Positions 23,238 through 36,943 of a stretch of DNA of 64,000 nt are shown here, in pieces. The position numbers and the translations under genes are program-made. Each line of letters begins with the position of its first letter. Positions within the stretch are counted from its first letter, which is position 1. The stretch spans positions 3,197,501 to 3,261,500 of the forward strand of contig NC_052474.1 in the NCBI RefSeq assembly GCF_009730915.1. Reading direction: 5' to 3'. This stretch comes from Dioscorea cayenensis subsp. rotundata. Lineage: Eukaryota > Streptophyta > Magnoliopsida > Dioscoreales > Dioscoreaceae. The notes beneath the pieces are model-generated. The model was not told the origin of the DNA. It saw only the letters and a program-made list of their open reading frames with translations, and made no database searches.

Positions 23238-26200
23238 ATGGAAATTAGGGTTTTCGCTTCTATGATCTTTGTGTTCCTTGTCATCGCTTCTCCTTCGGTT
23301 AAAGGTTCCTTTTATCAGATTTTCCGATTTTTTTACCCTTAATTTCGCATTCCGATTTGCAGGCATGATGTGCGATCTGTGTCGTGGAAGATTGATTTGC
23401 TTATTTGGTGTTTTTTTTTATGGGATTTGTTGTTAATCTCCCGATGTTGTTCTGTTTATTATTATTATTTTTTTTAATCTGTGACTTCGGATCGCCGTCT
23501 TGGATCTATCTCGTCATTGTTGCATGTGCTGTGAGCGGATCAGATGTGGGTTTTTTTGGGTGATATTTTGTTGTGTGGATGAAATAGATGGATGATTTTG
23601 GTAGTGTCTTTGGGTAGTCTGAGGTTACCAACCCTTGCCCAGGTTCTTTGATGAGTTATTCATCCTTTTTTGGAGTTAAAAATTCTAAGATCTATATGAT
23701 GTGGTAATTCAAGAATTCGGATGAGCAGGAAGCCCCTTTGTGAATTTTATGATTATTGTGAAGTTGGATCTTGGTGACCTGGAACAACAGTAACTTGGGG
23801 GAAGGAAATACTTTCTGTTAGCCAGATAATGTGGTAGCTGGGTGTCAAACATGGTATAATTGATTCTAGTTCTATGTGTTAGTTATATCATTTTCTGATT
23901 TTTATTGGAATTGATGTGAAAAAATGATTTCCCCTTTCTCATAGAACTCTGATGATAGCTAGCATCTGGGCATTGTCTTTTAGGTATTAGTTTAGTTTCA
24001 AGAATAAAGGAGATACTGGATTTTTTTATAGTTAAAATGTGGTTTCCTGCTCTTGGTTCATAATAACTCCCCCTACAAACAACTTATCAGATCATCTAAC
24101 ACTCTTCTATCTTTCATGTGTCAGGCTGACCCTGTAGGTCCTCTTGTTAGAAAGAAAGTGTTTGATGCTGTGCTGACATGCTGTTTGTATCTTCAATCTG
24201 CAGTATGCTAAAAGAAATAGCAAAAATGAAAGTTATGTGTGAATTTGTTTTATTGTTTTGTGACTTCTAACCACTAGAAAGTGGAAAGCTAAATCTTTCT
24301 CTAACATGTCTTCGATAACAAAACTTACTTGTTTCTTTTGCTCTTCTTGTGTTGTCATGATAGATCTTACACATTTTGAGCCAATTATTTTCATCACAAT
24401 TATCTGTTAGTCTTTTCTGTTGCTTCCTTTGCTTGATTGACGATTCTGATGGTCAAATACTCTCATCATCTATTGAATGTATCATTTAGATATGTTATCT
24501 AACAAAATGTCAAAGAGAAGTTCTAATGTAATGTTTTAAACCGTAGTCGTTAGGTGTCAGGATGATTCTGCTGTCGCTGATGTTGCTGATGTTGAAGGAG
24601 GTGATCTTGGCATAGTTGGTGATGATTTCCAAGACTTCGGTGATGGTTCTTTCAGTGCTGCACCTGGAGTGGGCACTATATGTGTGTTTCCAAAAAATAC
24701 TGCACGATGTAAGCATGGCCTGAATGACGGAATCAAACTATTTCTATTCATTGATTATGTTATATGGGATTTTTATTCAGTTACTCCTTGTTCTTGCAGT
24801 GGTTGCTGCAGGAGAAGAAACTGAATTATTGGTTGGAATGCATAATGAAGGTCAGGCTTCCATTAGATATTTGATCTGCAATGATCTTGAATATTATTTG
24901 TTATAAGAATTGATTATTTGTGATGTGATTCATGTAGATAGAGTATTTAGCTTTTCAATTTTTCAATTGTAACTGGGCTTTTCATTATTAATGTTAAGAA
25001 TTTCAGGAACTGGATTGGATCCTACGTGATTCATTGACATATTCTCACCTTATGCAAAAACACTTAGTTCCAAGTGGCTGATATCCTCTCATTGATAATG
25101 ACAAAAAACAATGATGTCTTTGGTTGCTTGTTAATACCTGGACTGTATGGTTCCATGTTTGACATTGCCGAAAGAAAATTAATCAGATACACTGATTCAA
25201 TTGTGCTTTTTGGAACAATATTAGTTCATCAGTTGTTCTATATCCTGTCTGGTTTTTGATTGATTTTTATCTGAACTCTCTAACATCAGTAGGCTTTCAT
25301 ACTTCCAACTTATGAGTTATACATCAGATTAAAGTTAATTAGTAGTTATATCTCGAAACTCATATTTTTGTTTTTTCTTCTCCTTACGATGATCTTATGA
25401 ACTATATTCTCTGTTTCAAAATCTCAAAGGACTTGCTGGTTAGTGTGATTGGCTTAATACTTCAATAAAGATAATGTAGGGAAAGTATTTAACTTTTGAT
25501 GAATTGATCAGTTGAAGTATAATACAGATTTAAGAATATCAATTGGAATAACTAGGTGTTAGTTTAGGAAAACTCAGGTGGAACACGTGAAAGATGCAGG
25601 AGATGTGCACCTGATTGTTTTATGGGAAAAATTAACCTGTTGCTTTCCCTGAATCCCTTTTATTATTATCTTTTGTGATCTCTTGCACACCCTTTCTTTT
25701 CTGTCTCTCATTTTTTTCTTCCTTTCTTTCATATGCTTTTTTGTCCCCAAAAATTGATTGCGCCAAATTTTAATGTAAATTGCTTTTGCATAGTTCTGGG
25801 AAATCTCCTAACTGTGGTTTTAACTTGTTCTTCTCTCTTACACTCTTAATTTAAGATGTTTACAGTTTGTAGCTTCTCCATTTGCAATAGAAAATCAAGT
25901 TGTTGGTTAGTCCAATCTAAGCACAAGATATGGTTTTGGATACAGTTAGTAAGCCTTTATCATCTTTCCCCAATTAGCTGTGCTATTGCATGTACAATAT
26001 TGGAATCATATGGCTAATCAGCAAAAAATGGACTTTGTGTATTTTGATATTTAATTCTTGGTTTTTTCTCTTAACATGCATGTGGAATGTACATTTATTT
26101 TCAAAAATTTTATATGTTTTCTTATTCAAGATTTCATGCATGGATTTTTTTTCCCCTGTAACTAATAACTTGGCAAAAATGCAGGTGAAGCAAATATAAA

Positions 26201-28803
26201 TATTATTGCAATTAAGGCCAGTGTCCATTATCCTTTTGATCATCGCATGCTTGTCCAAAATCTCACTTCCCAGGTGAGTTTGCATATATTTCTACAAATT
26301 GAGTTGGTAATGATTGGTTTCTAGGAAATGTTGGTTGTCATCTGTTTTTATCCTTTTTTCAGAGATGAATCATCTTGAAGCAATAAAAGTGTGATTATAT
26401 GTAACAACAAAATTGAATTTTAAAAAGTCAAAGGTTGCTCAAAAAGGGAAAAAAGAATAAAGAACAAAAATATGAGAAATTAAAGAGTTACAGGCAAGAT
26501 ATTTGTATCTCCTATGTTTTTGCCTCATTTGGTTGTTGGTGCATCTGTTGAAGTTCAATTTGGCATGACAGTTTATAATGTGGGAAGATATGCTATTTCA
26601 TTAGGGTTTTATCTTATCTTGAATGGTGTTTTTTCAGCTTTCTTTATCTTTTGTAAAAGCATTTTACTGATATTAGTTTTTCTTATTGAAGAGCTTCTAC
26701 AATGCTTCAGTTCCAGTTTCAGCTCAAGCTACATTCCCCTACATATTTGCTGTAAGCAAATACTTGCAGGTATGCCATCTAATAATGAGATTTGTAGTGG
26801 ATGAATAGTTGTATGAGCAATTAGTCTCATTCTCATTGCGTATAATTGTGTGGGGTTTATGTATCTAATTCTTTTTTCTTCCATTGCAGCCTGGATCATT
26901 TGATTTGGTTGGTACCATATTGTATGAGATTGACCAACAGCCATACCAGAGTACCTTTTACAATGGTACCATTGAAGTTGTCGAGTCTGGAAGTTTCCTT
27001 AGTGTTGAATCTGTTTTCCTCGTCACCCTTGGACTTGCCCTGATAGGTTTATTCGGATTTTGGGCATATAGTCAGGTTCAACTTTTTTCGAAGGTAACTC
27101 TAATATCTTTTTTCCTTTCTATGAATTTAAAAAGCAAATTGGATTTTAGAAATGATAAATTCACATCTACTTATTCCATGCCACTTGATGACCATCACTT
27201 GACCATTATCTGTTAGAATATACATCATTTGTTTTTGTAACCTTTCTGAATATTTTTCGCTTTGTCCTGTATTTAATAATATATACATTTACTTAATAAT
27301 TTTTATACATTGTTTGGACCTTTTCAGGTTGATTATGACATGGGTTTCTTTTGTTATGTGATTTCATCTATTAGAAAGTCTCTTCTTCATGTTGCATTCC
27401 CTTTTTAAGGATGTGCATTTGCGGTGCAGTTATTCTTTCTTTATACCATCAGTAGATATTCTTTTCTGCAAGCAATGATTAGTTATCCATGACAATTAAA
27501 AATTAGAGTTGTAAGGAATATCATTCCAAATTATCATGCATGAAGCAGCATTTCATGTATGGTGGTCTTGTTGTGTGCGCAAGATAGGGAAGGTTTGTAG
27601 CCCAAGGATTTTCCAGCCGGGATAATTTTACTGTATTTCTGCATTTATGTTAGTTATATCTTTAAATAATGGCAAAAGATTTCCCAGAGAGTAAAATGCA
27701 AATAAATAGTTCAGGTTTATTGTTAGTAGTACATGTAACATGTTAGCTTCTCTTTTGATTTTAGGAAAAAAGGGACTCCTGATATTTTCTCCACTACATA
27801 CAATGGATTTTTTGAGCATCTGATAAGTTTTGTTTGTGGAGGAATGACACACAACATTGTGTTGAATGGACCTTGTTCAAATGTCCTTGTTATCAGAATC
27901 TTATCTTTTATGAAGCTGGATTCCGCTTTTCACATATCATTGCTTTCCTTTGAATCTCCTTTGCTAACATAAAATCTCTAAGTATCGCATATTCACTAAA
28001 GAATTCCTCTAGGTGTTTTAATTTTTCCAATTGTTTTCATGAAGGGATACATTTTGTAGAATCAACCAAATCATAATCTGTTGTTTATGATTATTATACG
28101 TTTTAGTATGGTGAGTCTGTTGTAAATATTTTTATTTGGTTTAGTCAAGCAAATAGTAGTTTGGGTTCATCATTGGAGTTGCATATGAAATTTGTGTCTT
28201 GGTATACAAGGACAAACTAACTAGAAATTTGTTATAGCTAGGTTTTATCTTGATGCTTGATGCCTCTTGAGCATTACGCACAATACATAATTACCTTGCC
28301 TTATCTTATTTTTAAATGTTTGTATTGTTGAAATTGCATTATCATGTGAATGTTTTGGTGTCATCTTAGAAATATTGATAGTCATGTCTGTGTCATGTTT
28401 TATGGATGTCTTGGCAAAGACTGGTTCTACCTTTCAATGATTATATGCAGCCATTAATGCATCACTGCAAATGTGCTTGATGATCTATTATCTGTTTCTG
28501 CATTGAGTCTGGATTTTCCTTTACCTTCTTGCATTATCGTTCTTTCACAAAATCTGATCATTCTTTTATGTTAAATTTTCTTAGAAAACCAAGAAAGCAC
28601 CAAAGGTGGAAGTCGGGACTGGGATAACTGATGCTAACATGGACGAATGGCTTCAGGTACCAACTATTTCCTACTTCCTCTGACCAAAGATAAAAGAAGT
28701 CATTTACAACCAGAAGATTCAATCCAACTTCTTTTACCCTTATGTTCTACAGGGAACTGCATATTCTCAATCCCTTTCAAGCAAGTCCAAGAAGAAAAAG
28801 TAG
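23238..28803 (+). CDS. translocon-associated protein subunit alpha (TRAP-alpha / SSR1)
   Basis: Eight exons join in frame to 257 aa: 23238-23304, 24547-24708, 24800-24850, 26185-26273, 26692-26769, 26890-27093, 28585-28656 and 28753-28803. Residues 1 to about 22 are a cleavable signal peptide (VFASMIFVFLVIASPS). An acidic luminal stretch follows (VADVEGGDLGIVGDDFQDFG), then the beta-sandwich TRAP-alpha domain (ETELLVGMHNEGEANINIIA, VHYPFDHRMLVQNL, PYIFAVSKYLQPGSFDLVG). There is one transmembrane helix at about 191-209 and a basic cytosolic tail ending SKSKKKK. Candidate N-glycosylation sites are NLT, NAS and NGT. TRAP sits beside the Sec61 channel and helps insertion of some proteins into the ER. 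Introns 1 (about 1.2 kb), 3 and 6 (about 1.3-1.5 kb) hold no gene that I can see. Confidence 0.95.
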
Positions 28804-29720
28804 GTTAGATCACGACCATCTACGATACGGAGGCTTGACAAGGAAACTCTGTTTTGATCGGTTTGTAACGGCGAGACGAAGGCAATGCTTGACAATTTAG
28901 TTATCAATCTAGATGTCATGTGAGATGTGGGAGATCTTGATTTAGCTGTAGTCATGCAAGTAGCTTTCCTTGTTATTTATAAACTCTTGCTAGTTTCAGG
29001 ACCATTGCTTTACTAATGTATGATGTGGAGGACTGACTACATGGAATAATTTGTTGCTATCACTGTTTTGGAAAATATTAAACCCTTAGTTGTTCATGTT
29101 CGATTAAAAAAAGAATTCATAAATTTCCTTTTATTTTTTATTTATTTATAAATGAATTTTTTAAATTATACACAGCTTATTAAATAAAATTATTCAGAAA
29201 GAGGTCAGAACAGAGCCTGGTAAGTTGCAGGAGCTTCTTTCACAAAGGCCAAAATTGTAGCCGTTGATTGAACCGTCAAGAATGGGTAGCTGACGTGATG
29301 AACAGTGATTGATCGGGCGGCATTCAATATCCAAATCACGTTAAGTGGAGTCGTTAGTCATCAGTGATTCAGTGTACTACTTAGTTGTAGATCTCGAGGC
29401 ATGACAGGCAATCTACTTCTATTCCAACCCAAATTATCAGAATGACGAAAAACGCCCTGAACAGTGATGGCACTGGTGGCATAGTAGTAATTTTGTAGAA
29501 AGCCAAACTCTATTTATGGTAATAACCATCCCTCTTCTTCAGAGCCACAGCAGCCAAGCCCTAAATAAGATAAAAATAAATAAATAAATAAATAAAAAAT
29601 AAGAACATCAGAGTGTGTGAGGAGGGCCTCGGCTGTTCTTTCTTCTCTAAACTTCACCAGAAATATATATATATATAATTTTTTTCTTATTATTAATATT
29701 ATTTGCGAGAATTCAGAGTG
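28804..29720. other. intergenic region between TRAP-alpha and the CCCH gene
   Basis: The TRAP-alpha 3' UTR is followed by the CCCH promoter, with a less AT-rich patch at 29260-29480. No gene is visible. Confidence 0.5.
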
Positions 29721-29723
29721 AAT

Positions 29724-29730
29724 TATAAAA
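29724..29730 (+). promoter_or_regulatory. possible TATA box of the CCCH gene
   Basis: TATAAAA lies 47-53 bases before the ATG at 29777, so the leader would be very short. An alternative start upstream cannot be excluded. Confidence 0.3.
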
Positions 29731-29776
29731 GGGCTTCTCTTCCATTGATCGGAGGAGGTTCGGATCCGGACAGGGG

Positions 29777-32700
29777 ATGGAGTCGGACGGCGGCGCTGGA
29801 AGGCCGTTGGCGGCGGAGGAGGAGGAGGTGTTGAAGCGGAACACCGATTGCGTGTACTTCCTCGCATCCCCGCTCACCTGCAAAAAGGTAATCTTTTTCT
29901 TTGTTTTCCTGCTCCTCTTTAGTGTTTCAGTTTTGTCTGGAGGAGGCTTTGATGTGGGACAACCATCTTGAGGTTTTGTTTGGATTTTGTTGGATCTGAT
30001 GCGGTTTGTGAGCTTGGACTTTGCTGTTGAGGCTTTGCTTCTTGTTCGGTGTCGTTTGTGTGCTGGATTGTTTGCTTCTTTGGGGAGCTAGGGTTTTGGT
30101 GGCAGTTCTTGTTAAGCAATTTGTTACAGGGTTATTGGATTGGTCTTGATTTGTGTCTTAAGTCCTTTGAAGTTTGAATGAGCTGATAAGTGATGAGGAG
30201 CTTGTTTCTGAGTATATTGGGATGCCGAGATGATTGTATGGGAGTTGAAAAATGTTGTGTGGAGTTTTTGAGGTAGATGTCAAAAAATCAAGAAGCTGTT
30301 ATTCTCTTAGTGATCAATGTTCTTGCCTTTATCTGGTATGGATTCTGGGAACGCAAATTCTATTTTTTGCCAAAAGAACTGATTGGAAGTTTGCCAGTTT
30401 TGATTTGTTGATGTTTTGATATTTCGTTTGTAATATTAGAGAGGCTTAAGTATGCTTGCTTGTTCCAAATGTTTAAATTATGATTGTGATAGAGCAAAAA
30501 GATTAAAAGTAAGATTTTAAGTGGTAAAAACCAGGTAGTTTGTTAGATTTATCAAAGATGTGGAGGACTGCAATTTTAGTAGGTAATATTGGAATATTCA
30601 ACATCATTATTTCTCGTCTTTTTTTAGTAGTTTTCTAACAGACATGATTGCTAGACCAACATTATTTAACCACTTAAAGACACCAGGATGGACACAGTTC
30701 ACTTGATTTGATGGGTAAATTGATGGAATTTCCTTTGAATTGATTGTCCTTTGTTTTCACTCGAGACATTTCTTTTCTTGCTTTTTTTTAAAAAAAAATA
30801 ATACAGTAGCTTAATCATAGTGCAGCTTTGACAAAAGATTTTAGCTTTATAACAGTTCTAAATTTAGGCGGCCCTAATGCTAAAATTATGAGCTGCTCTT
30901 ATGGTCTTTGTCTATACTCTGCTCTATGAAATCTTGTGCATTGACTGTTGGCTTATACTATGTTTCGATGATTGAAGTGTATTATTGTCGGCTTTCATGT
31001 TCTTATCTGTTGTAATAAATACAGTGAATCTACTTTTTATAGCATCTTAGATATTAGTTTTGTCAGGATGTCTCTTTGTCTTAGATTGCTTGCATAGTTC
31101 TTTGTTTCTTTGAAACCTCTGGAGCTTTATGGAGAAAAATGTCTCTTTTATTTGACGGCATCGACATCCTTATAGTTTGAGCCATTGCTTAAACTTCAAT
31201 CCCAAAACATTGATTTTAAATACTTAAATACGCGTCCTTTTGTATGGAGAAACCCCTACTCTTTCAGTGTTCATTATTTTCTTGTTGTAGAATGACTCCC
31301 TGTGCAAGAAAAACTACAAATCAGGTAGAAATTTTTTCTTGACGTCATTACTCCCAAGCTAATCCTTTTGGAACTAATAATTGTTAGTATCTCATACATT
31401 CACTGTTTGTTTTCTGCCAATCTGTCTTCTTGTGATTCATTACAATGTATCTGCTTTCCAACATATATCATAGCTAGTTATGATCAATGTCCATGCTCTG
31501 ATTCTAAACTTGATAATGTCAACTTTACCTGCCAAGTTATTTTGACTCTCCACCCAAGTGCAGTTGTGGTTCTGACTAGATGAACCTTGGTGCTGTATTA
31601 TTTAGACTATTTATCAGATTCTAAAGGTCACTACATGGTTTCTTCACATTGTAACACTTCTTTAGCCCTTCAGAACTTCAGTTCAGAATGGATATGTTTC
31701 CATTATATCTTATCTGAAGCATTCTGCTGTGTGCATGTTATGGTTTATTCTGCACAAATTTTGTCTATTTATAAAATGTTGTCCATTATGTTGAGGTATT
31801 ATTGTATTTTATATTCTGATGTAAATATAATATCTTTTATCATCTTAGGGGATGGAATGTGAATTTCGGCACAGTGATGTTGCCAGGCTTAACCCTAGGG
31901 GTTGCAGGTATTGGTTGAGCGGAAACTGCTTAAATCTGAAATGTCCCTTTCGACATCCGGTGAGTTCTATGTTTCTAGTAAAGAACATTAATGCCTGTGT
32001 TGATTGCTTCAGATTGCACTAAAGATGTTCGTGCTTTTGCAACTCCATAAATTGCCACTTTGGCATAATTTATTGATTAGTGCTCATTAGAAGTAAAAAA
32101 TTGTGTGTAAACACTTGTTGGCGCAATTTGACATGGCTATTTTTTCTTCAGCCCCTGCTAGATGGGCCTCCTTCCCCAGTGCCGCAAGTTGCAGCTCCTG
32201 TCCAAGCGCTAGCATTGCAAACTTCTGCTTATAATTCAAATAAGCAGAGTGTTCCTTGTTATTATTTTCAAAAGGGGCACTGCCTAAAAGCGGATAGGTG
32301 CCCTTTTATGCATTGGGCACAACCAACTGGCAATCCACCTTCACAACTGTCAACAAAAGCTTCTACAACTTCTACTGATTCTTCACAAAAAATCAAGGAT
32401 TCGTGGGCTGTCAAGGAGTGTACATCTCAGAGTAACACCTCCAAAATAAATGTTGATAGACCAGTTGAATTGTCATCTTCATCAGCAAATCTGGTGTTAA
32501 AGCCAGAAGCTACTGCTAATGGTCAAGCCATGGCCAGAAACTTTCCGCACCACCCATCAGCAGATATTATTCCTAGACCACAGGTGACCAAGTTTCCCAA
32601 TCGTCAACCAGAGAATGTGCATCCTAGATCGCGAGTTAGTAAATTTACCATTCATCCATCAGATAATGTGCATCCTACAGCCCAGCCAACCAAGGTTCTT

Positions 32701-34209
32701 GTAGGAAGCAGTGTTGATAGAAGCAGGCCCAGAAATTTTCATTCTCACCCTGCAACTGAGCAGCTAAAGAAGAGTGGAGAAAGTACTCAGTTCTTGGAGA
32801 AGTCTTCTCCTGCTTTTAATTTCCTTGGAGAAAATAATGCTGAAGATTCTGGTCATTTTGACAATAATGATGATCATGTGAGGAAATTGGTTCAAGGCAG
32901 AAGGAAACTGGATCATGTAGATGGTTTCAGTTACCAGCATCGAGATCATAAGCCTGCAATGGAATTTGATGGAGATCAGCTGAAGAGGATGCGGGAGTAT
33001 ACTCAACATGAACGGCAATCTGATACCTGTGGTCGGGACCAACAAAATTCTTCTGAGAGGATTGTGGATCAAACATATACTAATGATAGAAGAGTGTTGC
33101 AGAGGAAGGATGGAGCTGAAGAGATGGATAGTTCTGATTTGAGGCACCGGTTACTAAAGCAAAGAAAACTTAACAGTTCAAGAACAGCTGTTTGTGCCGA
33201 CTATCGTGGTGAACCCCATCAGAGAAATGATCATTATGCTGAGGAAGGATATCGCCAACATAACTTACAAGGGGATCTTCCAGATTATCATCTTCAAAGC
33301 TCTATTAGCAATCGTTTGCGAGGGAGAATAACAAATCCAATGAGATCATCACCAGACAGATCTATTGATGTGAGGCCTGAGAGGGAAAGAGAAAGAAGAC
33401 AACTCCAAAGCAGATTGTCTCCGGTCAGGCCATTAAGTCATCAAGGGAGGCACCATGACGGAACAAAACGAAAGCTAGATGAGATCTCGGCTTTAGATGG
33501 CAGGAGCTTTGGTGACAAATCAGTGAGGATAGAAGCTGCAGATCCATTAGACTTTGCTGGTCCTAAAAGTCTGGCTGAACTGAAAGGTGCAAAGGTTTCT
33601 GAAGGTGCCCAAGGACGGCAACCACTCAAGAGGACCAATGCTTCTGCCTCTCGTGAGCATAAAGACAGGAATTTAGAGAAGCTTGCCGGCCATCAAGAAC
33701 CAGAAGCTTCTCTCTCATTCGAAGGTCCAAAGCCTCTGAGTACCATTCTAAAGAGGAAAAGAGAAACTGCATCTGAAAATGGGGCAAGCTCCAGCAGCAG
33801 AGATGAACACAATCAGAGTGATCAAGAAGTTTTGAATGGTAATTCTGTGACAATGGTGATACCTAATATGCAATCTGATCCTGTGCACAATTCTGGAGAA
33901 CATGGTGGTAAAATGGTGGACAGTGATTACGAAGAAGAGGAAGAAGATGAGGTAGGTCAGATTTGCGCAGACAGTGGGGAGTTAATTGATGGCCAATATT
34001 CAGCTAAAGAAATGCCTGAAAGTCTTGGTGTGATGGGGGAAAACATTGAAGAACAATCACAGGAGAACTCCGATCACGGGGAGTCAATCAAGGCTGCGGG
34101 CTTCAAAACTGAAGATGACGAGGATGACACTTATCAGGATGCAGATGATGTGGAGGACATGGATGATGAAGATGACTTTGCGCGGAAAGTTGGTCTAATG
34201 TTCTCTTAA
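29777..34209 (+). CDS. zinc finger CCCH domain-containing protein (three fingers, long C-terminal disordered region)
   Basis: Three exons, 29777-29887, 31849-31959 and 32152-34209, give 759 aa. Three CCCH fingers lie in the first 125 residues: C-x9-C-x5-C-x3-H (CVYFLASPLTC ... CEFRH, split by intron 1), C-x7-C-x4-C-x3-H (CRYWLSGNCLNLKCPFRH) and C-x7-C-x5-C-x3-H (CYYFQKGHCLKADRCPFMH). The remainder is hydrophilic and repeat-poor, with blocks DPLDFAGPKSLAELKG and FEGPKPLSTILKRKRE. The acidic C-terminus has two Asp/Glu runs (DYEEEEEDE; DEDDTYQDADDVEDMDDEDD) and ends KVGLMFS. This layout matches a conserved plant CCCH group that includes Arabidopsis C3H17 and the rice and Arabidopsis relatives of ZC3H11A. 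Such proteins bind RNA, and an mRNA export or processing role is inferred. The third finger and all the disordered region sit in one 2.06 kb exon. Confidence 0.9.
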
Positions 34210-34873
34210 ATGTATTATTATGATTTTTTTTCTGCTGTGGCTCATAATTTGCAGTATCTGCCATTGCATGATTCCCAGAAGAAACAATGCAAAAGCCTTT
34301 GTCTATTTTCTAGGCTGATTGTGTGAAGCAAAGAACTTGCAAGGAATGATGGGAACTAGGAAGTTTGAATATTGTATCAATTTTGTATGACTGATTGTTG
34401 GATCTTTTTTATGCCCCAAATGCATAAGTTTATGAAGTGCCCTCTCTTGAGGTTTGTCCTTATTTGTCTTCTCTTGTGCAAAGTTTAATTAATCTCTATT
34501 TCTATATATATATATACTTATGTTTTTTATTATCAGCTAATATTGTGATCGAGCTCTCTCTTGCATGAATATAACCACTAAAAATTCCCCATAAAATGTT
34601 AATAGATAGAAATTCCAAACACATCTGGTATTAATTTACTAATATTTATCCTTATATTTATATGCTTAAATCTTTTCAAGTCATATTAATTAAATCATAT
34701 ATATTCCTTACAAATTCTGTTTCTTAAAAAAAAACAAAAAACAAATAAAAAAAATAAAAGGCAGAACAAAACTAGTCCTCACTGCTCTCCTAGAAAGTTT
34801 TAACGATTCTTTCAGTTTCAGTTACACAAGGAAAGGCTAGAAATAAAAACCCTTCACATTATATATTTTCCTT

Positions 34874-34910
<37 letters not shown>

Positions 34911-35112
34911 CCAAATTTACGTGGCCCTTGCATGCTCCCTTAACCACATACACACCCTCTCTCTCTCTCCCCTTTGTTGGATCTCAACCTTTTGCCTTCC
35001 CTTCCTTTTCCCTTGCCTTTCAAACTAAGACTCTTCTTTTAGTACTCCATCCATCCATCCATCCATTTAAAGAATTGAGAAAAAGGTGGCAAAGAGAGAA
35101 AGAGAAAGAGAG
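34210..35112. other. CCCH 3' flank and promoter of the small gene
   Basis: The 3' UTR is followed by AT-rich DNA with (TA)n at 34877-34906, which may provide the TATA for the following small gene. A CT-rich leader precedes 35113. Confidence 0.5.
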
Positions 35113-35400
35113 ATGGTTCATAGTGGTGGTGAAGAAGGTACTCATCATCATCAAGAAGGAGGTTGGAGTAGAGAGCTAAGGATGACACAAGAGGAGAAGG
35201 ACCATATTAACAAGGTTGCTTGCTTCGTTGCAACAGACCCTGACGTGGACTTAACGGAGAGCATCCTTCTTCGTCTTCTTAGGATCACCAAGAACCATCG
35301 CCGTTGGGGTTTCTTGTCTTCCGACCACCCTCACCACCCTTACTACCTTCAACGCAGGATCTCCGAGCAATGTAGGGTTCGTCGCCGTTCCCACACTTGA
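35113..35400 (+). CDS. small uncharacterised protein (95 aa)
   Basis: I do not recognise this gene. The start is taken as the ATG at 35113, since the longer frame to 35086 begins at GTG. The product is hydrophilic and basic at the end: a His/Gly-rich head (GGEEGTHHHQEGGW), a helical core (MTQEEKDHINKVACFV, then LTESILLRLLRITKNHRRWG) and an Arg-rich tail (CRVRRRSHT). There is no signal peptide or membrane segment. Base composition is clearly more GC-rich than the flanks, the leader is CT/GA-rich, and stop-free length is high for this AT-rich DNA, so a real single-exon gene is likely. The conserved-looking core suggests a small plant family, but I cannot name it. Confidence 0.6.
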   Translation: MVHSGGEEGTHHHQEGGWSRELRMTQEEKDHINKVACFVATDPDVDLTESILLRLLRITKNHRRWGFLSSDHPHHPYYLQRRISEQCRVRRRSHT

Positions 35401-36640
35401 CCTTTGACCTTTCTTTCATCATTATATCATCATCATCTTCTTCTTCTTGTTTCTTGTTTTTTCTTTTTTTCTTTTTTCTTTAGATATTGAAGTCAATGTG
35501 TTAGGTTTGAATCTTTCTTCTTTAAATTAGGTTTTGTTAATTTTTTAGTTTCTCATGGAGTTATTTGTGTTTATAATGTATACATATATATTCTTTTAGT
35601 TTGAATCTTATGAATAGATTAGTAAATTGGAATTTGGAATAAAAAGGATCAGGTTTTAATTATCCTGATAATTATTGACATGCACTTGCAGTTTATATAT
35701 ATATATATCATTGTTTGATTTGTTTTGATTTTGAATATTGTCATTAATTGACTACTATATATCATGATGATAATGTGAATATTAATTCTTCAATTTAATT
35801 GCATTTTAAAAATATTAATGTTGATCTGCATTAAATTTTGGTAGATTTCATCAATCACAGATTCACAGTATAAATTTATGATGAACTATGGAAGAATAAT
35901 CATATGCAATAATTATTTTTGAATAATAGATCAAAATATTTAATTTGATTTTTTTTTTTTGGAATTAATTCACGGTGTAAATGTCCTCTTCTAAAATTAG
36001 GTAGCAAGTAGGTCTCACTTAGATTTGATACCTCACAATCTCAAGACAATAATAATTTAGTTGTATCAATTCACAAGCATACACCAAAGTCAAAGATGTG
36101 ATACTTGGGCTTCCTCTTATTTATATTAAATATATAAATATAACACAAATAAGGATTTGAAAATAAAAATTCAATATTTTTTTTAAATCTCATTATCACT
36201 AATATCTTCTTAATTTATATACACCTTATCACTTTATATGTCTTCTGTGAATATTTAGTTTTAAAATTTTATAACTTAATTACAATGGATACCCTTATCA
36301 ATACATTTAAAATTTTTTTAGAGAAACGGCAATCAAATACGCACCAATTACAGTAATTTACTGATTTTTTAGAAAAATCTTCAGTTTTTCAATTTTAAAT
36401 AAAATTATTATTTTTTTTCATAAAAATTCAAGTACACAATACAAAAACAGTATTACAGGGAAGAATTTTTATCTGCTCTGTATACTATTATATCATATCA
36501 TTAGATTATCCGTGACTGACAGAACTATTTTTTTTTTTTTTAAAAAAAAGTTTACAACTATTGATATAATTTAATAGAAAAAAAAACTATTCAATAATTT
36601 AAAATTATATAAAAAAAAATTGGTACCATCTCCCACCAAA
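35401..36640. other. intergenic, AT-rich, no gene seen
   Basis: Low-complexity A/T DNA with (AT)n near 35694-35708 and several poly-T runs. No open frame of interest on either strand. Confidence 0.5.
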
Positions 36641-36641
36641 A

Positions 36642-36647
36642 CACGTG
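36642..36647. promoter_or_regulatory. G-box upstream of the SLOW GREEN 1-like gene
   Basis: CACGTG in aaacacgtgcaaag lies about 300 bases before the ATG at 36944. G-boxes are bound by HY5/PIF-type factors in light-regulated plastid genes, which fits a chloroplast-biogenesis gene, but function here is inferred. Confidence 0.4.
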
Positions 36648-36943
36648 CAAAGCGCGTGCCGCACCAAACCCACGCGGAAAATGACAAAAAGGAGACCGAA
36701 AACTAAATGACCGTTAGACGGACCAATGCTCACCAGAAGGGGCCCATCTCCAATAATACCGATAAAATACCAAAACTACCCCATAAAAGCTCCCTAATTA
36801 ACCAAATCACAACCGTACCCATCCCGTAATTCTCATGTTCATTTTGGTAAATTTACTCTCAACCCATACTACCCTCTTCTTCATCATCCCCCCAAGAAAA
36901 AGCACGCCGTGCCAAAACCTGAACCCTAATTCAACCCTCGGCC

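Noticed and set aside
32764-33147. 127-codon minus-strand frame inside the CCCH gene
   Set aside because: It is an antisense shadow of a long exon with no domain or start context.
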